The notes beneath the pieces are model-generated. The model had not been told where the DNA came from. It did no database searches and saw only the letters and a list, made by a program, of their open reading frames with translations. Position numbers and translations under genes: made by a program. From positions 1 to 64,000 of the forward strand of contig NZ_QQBB01000006.1 of assembly GCF_003350535.1 (NCBI RefSeq): a DNA stretch of 64,000 nt, given 5' to 3'. The first letter of the stretch is position 1. Each line of letters opens with the position of its first letter. Of this stretch, positions 23,692 through 32,534 are shown one piece after another. Origin of the DNA: Microvirga subterranea. GTDB lineage: Bacteria > Pseudomonadota > Alphaproteobacteria > Rhizobiales > Beijerinckiaceae.

Positions 23692-24380
23692 TCGGCTCCG
23701 GCAGGCGATGGGCGCTGGGTCACGCCGATCTTCGAGGCCGCGATGACGGCCTGGGTGCGACTGTCGACCCCGAGCTTGTCGAGGATGGCCGACACATGGG
23801 CCTTCACGGTCGCCTCGGAGACGTTGAGTTCATAGGCGATCTGCTTGTTGAGCAGGCCCTCGGACAGCATGGTCAGGACGCGGACCTGCTGCGGCGTGAG
23901 GGTCGCGAGGCGACGCACCAGATCGGCGGTCTCCTTGTCCTCGGCGGCCGAAAGGTCCACGTCCGGCGGGGTCCAGGTGTCGCCGGCGAGCACGGCCGAG
24001 ATGGCGCCGCCGATGCTGTCCACGTCGATGGATTTGGGAATGAAGCCCGAGGCGCCGAATTCCATGGCCCGGCGGATCACCGTCGGCTCCTCGGTGGCCG
24101 ACACGATCACGACCGGCAGTTCCGGGTGCTGCGCCCTCAGGGACAGCAGGGCCGAGAAGCCCTGGACGCCCGGCATGGTGAGGTCGAGGAGGATCAGGTC
24201 GAGGTCGCGCTCCTGGCCGAGGGTCGCGTTCAGTTCGTCGAGACCGCTGGCCTCGATCACGCGGGCTTGCGGCATGACGGAGGCGACCGCCTGCCGCAGG
24301 GCCCCACGAAACAGCGGGTGGTCGTCGGCAATCACGATCGTGGTGTTCTGACCCTGCACTCTCGTCTCCTCCCACGCCAC
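23688..24380 (-). CDS. LuxR/NarL-type response regulator
   Basis: The receiver domain (residues 12-130) has the acidic pair DD at 19-20, the phospho-acceptor Asp66 in LILLDLTMP, Ser/Thr at VSATEE and Lys in FIPKS. The C-terminal LuxR helix-turn-helix (about 160-222) reads LTPQQVRVLTMLSEGLLNKQ, then VSEATVKAHVSAILDKLGV. It is therefore a two-component transcription factor. No histidine kinase lies beside it, so its partner is elsewhere in the genome (an orphan regulator within this window). Confidence 0.93.
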   Translation of the reverse strand: MAWEETRVQGQNTTIVIADDHPLFRGALRQAVASVMPQARVIEASGLDELNATLGQERDLDLILLDLTMPGVQGFSALLSLRAQHPELPVVIVSATEEPTVIRRAMEFGASGFIPKSIDVDSIGGAISAVLAGDTWTPPDVDLSAAEDKETADLVRRLATLTPQQVRVLTMLSEGLLNKQIAYELNVSEATVKAHVSAILDKLGVDSRTQAVIAASKIGVTQRPSPAGAD

Positions 24381-24512
24381 TTTTTGTTAGGCCTTAGCCG
24401 CATCCCCGCTTACCTGGCAAGGAGGAGGCGAGCCGCCCGGTCCATTCTACCTGAAACTATCGACCCGATGCAGCCGGTTCTTCACAGTTAAACCCTTTGC
24501 GCTCTCGCAGCG

Positions 24513-24965
24513 TCAGGCGCCGATGAGATGAAACACGAGGTCGCGCCGGTGCGGCCGGTCCCGGTGCTCGACGAGATAGAGGCCCTGCCATGTCCCGAGG
24601 ACCATCTGTCCCTCCATCACGGGAATGCTGAGGGACACGCCGGACAAGACCGTCCGGATATGCGCCGGCATGTCGTCGGGTCCCTCCGTGGTGTGGACGT
24701 AGCCTGCGTTGCGGGGCGCCAGCCGGTCGAAGGCGGTCATCAGGTCGCGCCGCACGTCCGGGTCTGCATTCTCCTGGATCACCAGGGAGGCCGAGGTGTG
24801 ACGGCAGAAGACGGTGAGCAGCCCCTGGAGGATGCCGGTCCCGAAGACCCAGCGCGCTGCGGCGTCCGTGATCTCCGTGAAGCCCGGGCCTTTCGTCTCC
24901 ACGATCAGCCGGCCGCTCGCCTGCTGGGTCACGCTGCCCTGTGTGAGGGTTTCAACCTCCAGCAT
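24513..24965 (-). CDS. yjbQ: YjbQ/UPF0047 family protein
   Basis: The 150-residue protein carries the family signatures VFCRHTSASLVIQENADPDV, DMPAHIRTVLSGVSLSIPV and TWQGLYLVEHRDRPHRRDLV. The histidines of CRHTSAS and YLVEHR form a metal-like site. Overproduced E. coli YjbQ has weak thiamine-phosphate synthase activity, but the natural role is unsettled. The start at 24965 has AGGAGG 7 bases upstream, which is the tail of the ligase gene; an ATG at 24971 overlapping the ligase stop is the alternative. It is last in the ligase-exonuclease operon. Confidence 0.9.
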   Translation of the reverse strand: MLEVETLTQGSVTQQASGRLIVETKGPGFTEITDAAARWVFGTGILQGLLTVFCRHTSASLVIQENADPDVRRDLMTAFDRLAPRNAGYVHTTEGPDDMPAHIRTVLSGVSLSIPVMEGQMVLGTWQGLYLVEHRDRPHRRDLVFHLIGA

Positions 24966-24967
24966 GC

Positions 24968-26701
24968 TCATGCCTCCTCGCGTCGGGCCTTCTGGGCCTT
25001 GAGAGGGTAGACCTCCTTCTCGCCCCGTTCGAGGATCTTTTCCAGGGTCTCGATCCGGTCCGCTTCCGCCGCGGGCTTGTCCCAGCGGATGCGGTTGATG
25101 CGGGGAAACCGCATGGCGACCCCGGATTTGTGCCGGGTCGAGCGCTGCAATCCCTCGAAGGCCACCTCCAGCACGAGCCCCCGGTCCTTGCCGTATTCCA
25201 CCTCGCGCACGGGTCCGAACCGGTTGACCGTGTGGTTGCGGACGTAGCGGTCGAGCTTGACCAGCTCCTCGTCGGTGAAGCCGTGATAGGCCTTGCCCAC
25301 GGGCACCAGCTCCTCGCCGCCCGGGCCGTCGCGCCAGACCCCGAATGTGTAGTCGGAATAGAACGACGAGCGCTTCCCGTGCCCGCGCTGGCCGTACATC
25401 ATGACGGCGTCCACCAGGTAGGGATCGCGCTTCCACTTGTACCAGTAGCCCTTCGGGCGGCCGGGAAGATACGGGCTGTTCGCCCGTTTGATCATGCAGC
25501 CCTCGATGGCGTCCGCGTCCGGCCCTGCACCCACCGAGGCCGGGTCCGACCGGGCGGCCGCAAGCTCGTCCCAGGACCCGAAGGGCACCATGGGCGACAG
25601 GTCGATGCGCGGGTCGCCCATGCGGGCCACGAGCGCTTCGAGGCGCTGGCGCCGTTCCCGGAACGGCAGGTTGCGCAGGTCCTCGTCGCCCTCGGTGAGG
25701 ATGTCGTAGACGCGCAGGTGCGCCGGGAACTCGGCGATCAGCTTCGGGGTCACGGCCTTCCGGTTCAGGCGCTGCTGGAGCACGTTGAAGCTCTGCACCC
25801 GTCCCTCGCGGACGATGAGCAGCTCTCCGTCGATGGCGCCCTCGAAGGTCAGCGCCTCGACGAGGTCCGGAAAGGCGCGGGAGACGTCCTCGCCGGTGCG
25901 GGAATAGATCTTCCGCACGGGGCGCCCGTCGCTCCCGTGACCCGAGACGGCCTGCAGGCGGATGCCGTCCCATTTCCACTCGGCCATGAACTCGGATGCG
26001 TCGAGCTTCTCGAAATCCTCGTCCTCGAGCGGATGCGACAGCATCGGCGGCCGGAACGGGGCCGGGTTGCCGGATTCCGGCTTCTCGCCCCGGCCTTCGA
26101 CCCAGGCGAAGAGGTCCTCGTAGGGCGGCTCCAGCCCATGCCAGATCAGCTCCACCTCGTCGGGCTCGAACCCGCCGAGCTGGGCCACGGCCGTCTTGGC
26201 GAGGCGGGCCGAGACGCCGACGCGCAGCTCCCGGGTGATCAGCTTGATCAGCGCCCAGCGCCCGGTCTCGTCGAGGGCGTCCATCCATTCGGCGACGCGA
26301 GCGGGCAGATCGCTCTTGCTCGTGGTCGCGAGGGTCTCGACGACCTCCGAGATCGTTGGAACGTGGGGTGGCGGGTTGTTGTGGCCGATGGCGGGCTCGG
26401 CGCTCGCCGGTGCCACGCTCTCGTGCCCCGGCGCGGGCCAGATGAGGGCCGTGGTCTCCGCCAGGTCACCCACGTAGTGGTAGGACATGCGGAACAGCAC
26501 CGGGTCGGTGCGCTCCTCCACGAGGCCGCGGATGAGGCCGGGCTTCGCCTCCTTGAACATCAGCGCGCCGGTCATGGCGGCGAGCGCATAGCCCCGGTCC
26601 GGGTCCGGGGTGTGGCGGAAATAGTCCATCAGCAGCCGCAGCTTCGCGTTGCGGCGCGGCTCGTAGGCGAGCCGGTCGAGGAGGGCGGCGAAGCGGTTCA
26701 T
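24968..26701 (-). CDS. ATP-dependent DNA ligase (ligase-associated damage response)
   Basis: The 577-residue protein joins nicks in DNA using ATP. The N-terminal helical domain (residues 1-195, MNRFAALLDRLAYEPRRNAK, later RWALIKLITRELRVGVS) binds DNA. The adenylation domain has the active-site Lys243 in EWKWDGIRLQ, with EGAIDGELLIVRE and EGCMIKRANSPYLPGRPKGY downstream. The OB-fold end has VGKAYHGFTDEEL. This is the ligase type found with a partner exonuclease, DEXH helicase and PdeM phosphoesterase. Its start overlaps the exonuclease stop by 4 bases. It is not a NHEJ LigD, as no polymerase or Ku gene is present. Confidence 0.95.
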   Translation of the reverse strand: MNRFAALLDRLAYEPRRNAKLRLLMDYFRHTPDPDRGYALAAMTGALMFKEAKPGLIRGLVEERTDPVLFRMSYHYVGDLAETTALIWPAPGHESVAPASAEPAIGHNNPPPHVPTISEVVETLATTSKSDLPARVAEWMDALDETGRWALIKLITRELRVGVSARLAKTAVAQLGGFEPDEVELIWHGLEPPYEDLFAWVEGRGEKPESGNPAPFRPPMLSHPLEDEDFEKLDASEFMAEWKWDGIRLQAVSGHGSDGRPVRKIYSRTGEDVSRAFPDLVEALTFEGAIDGELLIVREGRVQSFNVLQQRLNRKAVTPKLIAEFPAHLRVYDILTEGDEDLRNLPFRERRQRLEALVARMGDPRIDLSPMVPFGSWDELAAARSDPASVGAGPDADAIEGCMIKRANSPYLPGRPKGYWYKWKRDPYLVDAVMMYGQRGHGKRSSFYSDYTFGVWRDGPGGEELVPVGKAYHGFTDEELVKLDRYVRNHTVNRFGPVREVEYGKDRGLVLEVAFEGLQRSTRHKSGVAMRFPRINRIRWDKPAAEADRIETLEKILERGEKEVYPLKAQKARREEA

Positions 26702-27750
26702 GCGGTCTCTCCCGCCTCTGCCGTGGCCGGGGCCTCCTCGGCCTCGCCCTCGTCGCCGTAGCCCAGCATGTGCAGGGGCCGCGCCTTAATGCCGTGGGTC
26801 ATGCACCAATGGACGAGCGCGTCCTCCTGGCCGTGTGTGACCCAGACTTCGCCGGCGCCGGTCTCGCGGATGGTGCGGCAGAGGTCGTCCCAGTCGGAAT
26901 GGTCGGAGATCACGAGCGGCAGCTCCACGCCCTTCTGCCGGGCCCGCGCCCGCACCCGCATCCATCCGGATGCGAAGCAGGTGACCGGGTCGGGGAAGCG
27001 GCGGGACCAGAGGTCCTGGATCGAAGAAGGCGGGCAGATCACGATGGCCCCGGCGAGCTTCGGGCGCTCCGCGGCCACGACCTTCGGGGTTTCCCCTAAG
27101 GGGATGCCTTCCGACTTGTAGAACTCGGTCAGACGCTCCATCGCGCCGTGCAGGTAGATCGGCTTCTCGTAGCCCTCCTCGCGCAGCAGCGCCATGACCC
27201 GCTGCGCCTTGCCGAGCGCATAGGCCCCGACGATGTGGGCGCGCTCCGGAAACAGCGCCACGGAATCGAGGAGCTTTCGCACCTCGCCGCGGGTGTCGGG
27301 ATGGCGGAAGACCGGCAGCCCGAAGGTTGCCTCGGTGATGAACACGTCGCAGGGCACGAGCTCATAGGACAAGCAGGTCGGGTCCTCGGCGCGCTTGTAG
27401 TCGCCCGAGACGACCACGCGGGTGCCGCCTGCCTCGATCGAGATCTGTGCGGAACCCAGAACGTGCCCGGCCGGCGTGAAGCGCACGGTCACGTCGCCGA
27501 CGCGCAGGCTCTCCCCGAGGGGCGCTTCCTGCGTCGTGTCGGCGAAATCGGCTCCGTAGCGGACACCCATGATGAGAAGCGTCTCCCGCGTCGCCATGAC
27601 GGCGCGGTGGCCCGAGCGGGCATGGTCGGAATGCCCATGGGTGATGAGCGCCCGCTTCACGGGCCGGACCGGATCGATGTGGAAGTCGCCGAGGGGGCAG
27701 TAGAGCCCTTGCGGGGTCTGGGTGAGGATGTCGGTGGAACGCAGCGCCAT
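26698..27750 (-). CDS. Ligase-associated DNA exonuclease (metallo-beta-lactamase fold)
   Basis: The 350-residue protein is a beta-CASP-like metallo-beta-lactamase nuclease. THGHSDHARSG (residues 38-48) is the metal site, followed by TPAGHVLGSAQI, VVSGDYK and the far motif VISDHSDWDDL. VWVTHGQEDA ends the core. Homologues are annotated as ligase-associated exonucleases or as mRNA 3'-end-processing-like factors. It would trim DNA ends before the ligase, whose start overlaps this stop. The ATG at 27750 lacks a clear SD, but an upstream extension has no family similarity. Confidence 0.92.
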   Translation of the reverse strand: MALRSTDILTQTPQGLYCPLGDFHIDPVRPVKRALITHGHSDHARSGHRAVMATRETLLIMGVRYGADFADTTQEAPLGESLRVGDVTVRFTPAGHVLGSAQISIEAGGTRVVVSGDYKRAEDPTCLSYELVPCDVFITEATFGLPVFRHPDTRGEVRKLLDSVALFPERAHIVGAYALGKAQRVMALLREEGYEKPIYLHGAMERLTEFYKSEGIPLGETPKVVAAERPKLAGAIVICPPSSIQDLWSRRFPDPVTCFASGWMRVRARARQKGVELPLVISDHSDWDDLCRTIRETGAGEVWVTHGQEDALVHWCMTHGIKARPLHMLGYGDEGEAEEAPATAEAGETA

Positions 27751-27780
27751 GGGTGAGGATATAGGGTGGTCCGTGCCGGT

Positions 27781-27926
27781 GTCATTCCCGGCCGGAGAGG
27801 GCAGGGACGCTCTCCGCTTGTCGTCCCCGGCGCGCGTCAGCGCGGGAAGGGGATCCACTCTCCACCCGGTGCCATGGATTCCCTTCCCCTCCGGCGGCTG
27901 ACGCCGGCTCCGGCCGGGAATGATAC
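27781..27926. repeat. REP-like long imperfect palindrome
   Basis: The outer arms GTCATTCCCGGCCGGAG and CTCCGGCCGGGAATGAT are inverted, and an inner pair GGGAAGGGGATCC / GGATTCCCTTCCC repeats this. The whole element can fold into one long hairpin. It fills most of the 274-base gap between the exonuclease and methyltransferase genes; the rest shows nothing clear. Confidence 0.75.
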
Positions 27927-28024
27927 AGGGGGTTCTCACTCATTCTCTCGCAGGAGGAGGGAAGGGCCGCCTGGTCCGGTAATCAGCATTGACAGCCTTA
28001 TCTCTCTCCCCCAATGGCAAGGCC

Positions 28025-28954
28025 ATGCCGCCGACCATGACCCACCGCTCCTCGGGCGACCTCCGCGCCGACCGCCGCTATGAATATGCCCGCGCCGCCT
28101 TCGACGAGAAGGACTTCGAGGCAGCGGCCGATCTCGCGCGGCAGGTCCTGGAGCTGGCGCCGGATTTCGCCGCCGCCCATGCGCTTCTTGGGCGCTCCCT
28201 GGCGGAGCAGGGCGACCGAGAGGAGGCGGCCGGCGCCCTGCGGCGGGCCCTCGAGCTCGAACCGGACGACACGCTGGGCGTGCGGCTCGATCTGGCGTGG
28301 CTCGGCGCGCTGCCGCCGGACGGGGCGATGACGGATTCTTACGTGCGGGCGCTCTTCGACGAGTATGCCCCGAGCTTCGACCGGCACCTCACGAAGAGCC
28401 TCGCCTATCGCGGCCCGGACCTCGTCGCCGACGCCCTGCGGCGGGCCTGTTCCCGGCTGGACCGGCCCTACGGCTTCGGCCTGGTGCTCGATCTCGGCTG
28501 CGGCACCGGCCTCATGGCCCGGGCGCTGGAGGGCGCGTGCGGCCGGATCGAGGGCGTCGATCTCTCGCGGCTCATGCTGGAGAAGGCCCGCCAGACCAGG
28601 CTCTACGCGGATCTCCACGAGAGCGATCTCGTGGGCCTCCTGTCCAGACGGGCGACGGGCGAGGCCGATCTCGTCGTGGCGGCGGACGTGTTCGTCTACA
28701 TGGCGTCCCTCGAGGCGGCGTTTCGCGAAACGCATCGCGTTCTCGGACCCAAGGGACTTTTTTCCTTCACGGTCCAGGCCCACGGGGGCGAGGGCTACGT
28801 CCTCGGAGCCGACGCCCGCTATGCCCACAGCGAGGCCTATCTGCGCGAGCTGGCGGCGACGTGCGGCTTCACGGTCGTCCTGCTCGAACAGGCCTCGACC
28901 CGGGAGGACCGGGGCAAGCCGGTTCCCGGGCTTTTGGCTGTCTTCCAGCGTTAG
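28025..28954 (+). CDS. TPR-containing SAM-dependent methyltransferase
   Basis: The N-terminus (residues 15-95) holds two or three TPR helices (FEAAADLARQVLELAPDFAA, REEAAGALRRALELEPDD). The methyltransferase domain follows with VLDLGCGTGLMARAL (about 155-170), the acidic strand end GVDLS, and DLVVAADVFVYM. FDEYAPSFDRHL just before it is a family mark of this TPR-methyltransferase type. The substrate is unknown. The start is uncertain between 28025 and 28037. It overlaps the convergent SDR gene by 4 bases and sits inside the split ligase-helicase cluster. Confidence 0.87.
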   Translation: MPPTMTHRSSGDLRADRRYEYARAAFDEKDFEAAADLARQVLELAPDFAAAHALLGRSLAEQGDREEAAGALRRALELEPDDTLGVRLDLAWLGALPPDGAMTDSYVRALFDEYAPSFDRHLTKSLAYRGPDLVADALRRACSRLDRPYGFGLVLDLGCGTGLMARALEGACGRIEGVDLSRLMLEKARQTRLYADLHESDLVGLLSRRATGEADLVVAADVFVYMASLEAAFRETHRVLGPKGLFSFTVQAHGGEGYVLGADARYAHSEAYLRELAATCGFTVVLLEQASTREDRGKPVPGLLAVFQR

Positions 28955-29769
28955 GCCGCCGGCTTCGACGGGTGCGGCGCGTCCTCGTAGCAGCCGAGCA
29001 CCGACTGGTCGAAATCGATGATGGAGCCGGTCATCAGGCCCGCTTCGGAGCTTGCCAGGAACGCCACCGCGCGGGCGACCTCGGCCGGGTCGAGCAGGCG
29101 GCCGAAGGGCTGCGCCGCCTCGGCCTTTTCGAGCCAGCCGTCCTGGGCGCCGTGGTAGAGACGCACGATCCTGTCCTCGCCCTGCGTGTTCATCCAGCCG
29201 ATGTTGAGCCCGTTCACCCGGATGCGCCACGGCATCAGGCTGAAGGCGGCGTTCTTGGTCAGGGTCGCGAGAGCGCCCTTCGAGCCGCAATAGGCCGTGA
29301 TGAAGGGCTGGCCGCCATGGGCCGACATGGACAGGATGTTTACCATGGCGCCCTCGATCCTTTCCCGCCGCATGATCTTGGCGGCCTCTTGCATGAGGAA
29401 GAAGGGCGCGCGCACGTTCACGGCGAACATGCGGTCGAAGAGCTCAGGGCTGGTGTCGAAGATCGTGCCGCGGTCGGTCATGCCGGCGGCGTTGACCAGC
29501 ACGTTCACCTTCCCGAAGACCTCGTCGGCCCTGGCCGTGACGGCGCGGGCCTGATCGACATCCGCGAGGTCGGCCCGGACGAACTCGGTCCGGCAGCCCT
29601 GGGCGGTGATCTCCCGCGCCACGGCCTCGCCGCGCTCGGCATTGCGGCCGCAGATGACGAGGCCGGCCGCGCCCCGCTTGGCGAGGGTGCGGGCGATGGT
29701 CTCGCCCAAACCTTGCGTGCCTCCGGTGACGATGGCGACGGCGTTCTGGAACTGGGATGTTTGCGGCAT
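28951..29769 (-). CDS. Short-chain dehydrogenase/reductase (SDR)
   Basis: The 272-residue oxidoreductase has the NAD(P)-binding TGGTQGLGE (residues 15-23), NAAG, the catalytic Ser region ILSMSAHGG and the active-site YCGSK. RNAERGEAVA after the second strand suggests NADPH preference. VNGLNIGWMNTQGEDRI is a longer-than-usual substrate loop. The substrate is not known. It lies divergent from the helicase gene across a 143-base gap. Confidence 0.9.
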   Translation of the reverse strand: MPQTSQFQNAVAIVTGGTQGLGETIARTLAKRGAAGLVICGRNAERGEAVAREITAQGCRTEFVRADLADVDQARAVTARADEVFGKVNVLVNAAGMTDRGTIFDTSPELFDRMFAVNVRAPFFLMQEAAKIMRRERIEGAMVNILSMSAHGGQPFITAYCGSKGALATLTKNAAFSLMPWRIRVNGLNIGWMNTQGEDRIVRLYHGAQDGWLEKAEAAQPFGRLLDPAEVARAVAFLASSEAGLMTGSIIDFDQSVLGCYEDAPHPSKPAA

Positions 29770-29912
29770 GGTCTTTTTGTCTTCGTGTCTGGTTGGCGTG
29801 ACGCCAGAGTGAGACGATCCGAAACAGGATAGCAAGCCGGCAAAGAACCGCTTTCACACTTGAAATCGCGCCCGCATGGCGAAACGCGCAGAAGCACCTA
29901 TGTTTATGGCGC

Positions 29913-32534
29913 ATGCCGAAAGCGTCCGCGTCCCTCCCTCCCGTCTTCCGCCAATGGTTCGAAAGCCGTGGCTGGGAGCCGCGCAGGCATCAGCTAGATC
30001 TTCTCGAGAAGGCGCGGGCAGGGCGCTCGGTGCTGCTGGTGGCCCCCACCGGTGCGGGCAAGACGCTGGCGGGCTTCCTTCCCAGCCTCGTGGAGCTGAC
30101 GGAGCGCGGCGGGAAGACCCGGGAGAAGCGCGGGCTCCACACCCTCTACATCTCGCCCCTCAAGGCGCTCGCCACCGACGTCGCCCGCAACCTCGAGACT
30201 CCCGTCCAGGAGATGGGCCTGCCGATCCGCGTCGAGACCCGGACCGGCGACACCCCGTCCCACAAGCGGGCGCGGCAGATCGAGCGCCCGCCCGACATCC
30301 TGCTGACCACCCCGGAGCAGCTCGCCCTCCTGCTGGCCCATCGCGAGGCGCGGGAGCTGTTCAAGGATCTGCGCCGCGTGGTGCTGGACGAGCTGCATTC
30401 CCTCGTCACCTCCAAGCGCGGCGACCTGCTCTCGCTCGGCCTCGCGCGGCTCTTCACCATGGCGCCGCAGCTCACGGCGGTCGGGCTCTCCGCGACCGTC
30501 CGCGAGCCGGACGACCTGAGGCGCTATCTGGTGCCGCAGCGCCACGAACCCTCTCCCCCCTTGTGGGGGAGAGATGGAGAGGGGGGTGGCAACGGATCGG
30601 CTGAGCGCGCCGATCAACCCGTTAGCGCCGTACCCCCCTCCCTGGCCCTCCCCCACAAGGGGGGAGGGGAGCAGGACCTCGCCGATCTCGTCGTGGTTCA
30701 GGGCGGCGCGGAGGCGGACATCCGCATGCTGGAATTGGACGAGCGTCTGCCGCTTGCGGGCCACACCGCCTCCCTGTCGATGCCGGCGATCTACGACCTC
30801 ATCCGGGAGCACAAGACGACCCTGGTCTTCGTCAACACCCGCCTCCAGGCCGAGTACACGTTCCAGGAGCTGTGGAAGCTCAACGACGAAAGCCTGCCGA
30901 TTGCGCTCCATCACGGGTCGCTGGACGTGTCGCAACGGCGGCGGGTCGAGGAGGCGATGATCGCCGGCAAGCTCAAGGCCGTGGTCTGCACCGCGACCCT
31001 CGACCTCGGCATCGACTGGGGCGACGTGGATCTCGTGGTGAACGTCGGCGCGCCCAAGGGCGCCTCGCGCATCATGCAGCGCATCGGCCGCTCCAACCAC
31101 CGCATGGACGAGCCCTCGAAGGCCTATCTGGTGCCGGCGAACCGCTTCGAGATCCTGGAGTGCCGCGCCGCCCTCGACGCGGTGCACGAGGCTGCCCAGG
31201 ACACCCCGGACGCCCGCACCGGCGCTCTCGACGTGCTGTGCCAGCACATCCTCGGCATGGCCTGCGCCGATCCCTTTCGGCTGGAGGACCTCTACGAGGA
31301 GGTCCGCTCCGCCGCTCCCTATGCAGGCCTCACCTGGGAGGATTTCGAGGCCGCCGTCGCCTTCGTGGCGACGGGCGGCTACGCGCTGCGGGCCTACGAG
31401 CGCTTCGCCAAGATCGTAAAGGGCAACGACGGCCTCTGGCGGGTGCGGGACGCGCGGGTCGCGCAGCAATACCGCCTGAACGTCGGCACCATCGTCGAAT
31501 CCACCATGATCAAGGTACGGGTCGGGCGCAGCTCGCGCTCGAAGCCCGGCACCGTGCTGCCGCGCGGGCGCATCCTCGGGGAGATCGAGGAGTATTTCGC
31601 CGAGACCATGACGCCGGGCGATACGTTTCTCTTCGCCGGCGAGGTGCTGCGGTTCGAGGGCATCCACGAGGACGAGGTGATCGCGGTGCGCACCAGCGCC
31701 GGGACCGAGCCCAAGATCCCGTCCTACGAGGGCGGCAAGTTCCCGCTTTCCACCTTCCTGGCCGCGCGGGTGCGGGCGATCCTGGCGGACCCGTTCGAGT
31801 GGGACCGGCTGCCGCCGCAGATGACGGAGTGGCTCCTGCAGCAGCGCCGCCGCTCGGTGGTGCCCGGGCCGCGCGACCTTCTCGTCGAGACCTTCCCGCG
31901 GGCGGGGCGCTTCTACATGACCTGCTTTCCGTTCGAGGGGAGGCTCGCGCACCAGACGCTGGGCATGCTCCTCACCCGCCGCCTGGAACGGGCGCGGCTC
32001 AAGCCCCTGGGCTTCGTGGCGAACGATTACGGCATCGCGGTCTACGCCTCCGGCGACATCGCCGCCCGGGCGGCGCGGGACCCGGGCTTCATGGACGAGC
32101 TGTTCTCGGAGGACATGCTGGGCGACGACCTGGAGGATTGGCTCGCCGAATCCTCGCTAATGAAGCGCACGTTCCGTCAATGCGCCGTGATCGCCGGGCT
32201 GATCGAGCGCCGCTTTCCGGGACAGGAGAAGACCGGCCGGCAGGTGACGGTCTCGACGGACCTCGTCTACGACGTGCTGCGCAAGCACGAGCCGGACCAC
32301 GTGCTGCTCCGCGCCGCCCGGGCGGATGCGGCAACGGGACTCCTCGACGTAAGGCGCCTCGGCATGATGCTGTCGCGCATCCGGGGGCGAATCATCCACA
32401 AGCCGCTCGACCGGGTTTCCCCTTTGAGCGTCTCCGTCATGCTGGAGATCGGCCGCGAGCGCGTCTATAGCGACAACGCGGACGAGATTCTGGCCGAGGC
32501 GGAAGCAGCGCTTCTCGACGAGGCTTTGGCGTGA
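29913..32534 (+). CDS. Ligase-associated DEXH-box helicase (Lhr-like), with repeat insertion
   Basis: This is the Lhr-core type of DNA helicase found with the ATP ligase and PdeM. Motif I is APTGAGKTLAGFLPS (residues 47-61), motif II VVLDELHSL, motif III GLSATVREP, and motif VI QRIGRSNHR. A winged-helix and C-terminal beta-barrel region continues to residue 873. Residues about 213-253 (LWGRDGEGGGNGSAERADQ and following) are not helicase-like. They are the translation of a palindromic repeat inserted in frame between the two RecA domains, which explains a length above the usual 810-830. The stop overlaps pdeM (GTGA). Confidence 0.93.
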   Translation: MPKASASLPPVFRQWFESRGWEPRRHQLDLLEKARAGRSVLLVAPTGAGKTLAGFLPSLVELTERGGKTREKRGLHTLYISPLKALATDVARNLETPVQEMGLPIRVETRTGDTPSHKRARQIERPPDILLTTPEQLALLLAHREARELFKDLRRVVLDELHSLVTSKRGDLLSLGLARLFTMAPQLTAVGLSATVREPDDLRRYLVPQRHEPSPPLWGRDGEGGGNGSAERADQPVSAVPPSLALPHKGGGEQDLADLVVVQGGAEADIRMLELDERLPLAGHTASLSMPAIYDLIREHKTTLVFVNTRLQAEYTFQELWKLNDESLPIALHHGSLDVSQRRRVEEAMIAGKLKAVVCTATLDLGIDWGDVDLVVNVGAPKGASRIMQRIGRSNHRMDEPSKAYLVPANRFEILECRAALDAVHEAAQDTPDARTGALDVLCQHILGMACADPFRLEDLYEEVRSAAPYAGLTWEDFEAAVAFVATGGYALRAYERFAKIVKGNDGLWRVRDARVAQQYRLNVGTIVESTMIKVRVGRSSRSKPGTVLPRGRILGEIEEYFAETMTPGDTFLFAGEVLRFEGIHEDEVIAVRTSAGTEPKIPSYEGGKFPLSTFLAARVRAILADPFEWDRLPPQMTEWLLQQRRRSVVPGPRDLLVETFPRAGRFYMTCFPFEGRLAHQTLGMLLTRRLERARLKPLGFVANDYGIAVYASGDIAARAARDPGFMDELFSEDMLGDDLEDWLAESSLMKRTFRQCAVIAGLIERRFPGQEKTGRQVTVSTDLVYDVLRKHEPDHVLLRAARADAATGLLDVRRLGMMLSRIRGRIIHKPLDRVSPLSVSVMLEIGRERVYSDNADEILAEAEAALLDEALA
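30549..30671. repeat. Palindromic repeat inserted in frame in the helicase gene
   Basis: CCCTCTCCCCCCTTGTGGGG on the left and its near inverse CCCCACAAGGGGGGAGGGG on the right bracket a second perfect palindrome, GATCGGC (30595-30601) and GCCGATC (30609-30615). The element is about 123 bases, or 41 codons, has no stop in the helicase frame and begins at a codon boundary. It resembles the intergenic repeat at 45270-45394. Confidence 0.85.

Noticed and set aside
24513-26288. A 591-codon minus-strand frame ending in YjbQ
   Set aside because: Only its last 150 residues are real (YjbQ). The rest is a shifted reading of the ligase gene.
29994-31952. A 652-codon minus-strand open frame over the DEXH helicase
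   Set aside because: The plus strand has all helicase motifs; the antisense frame has none and is a GC artefact.
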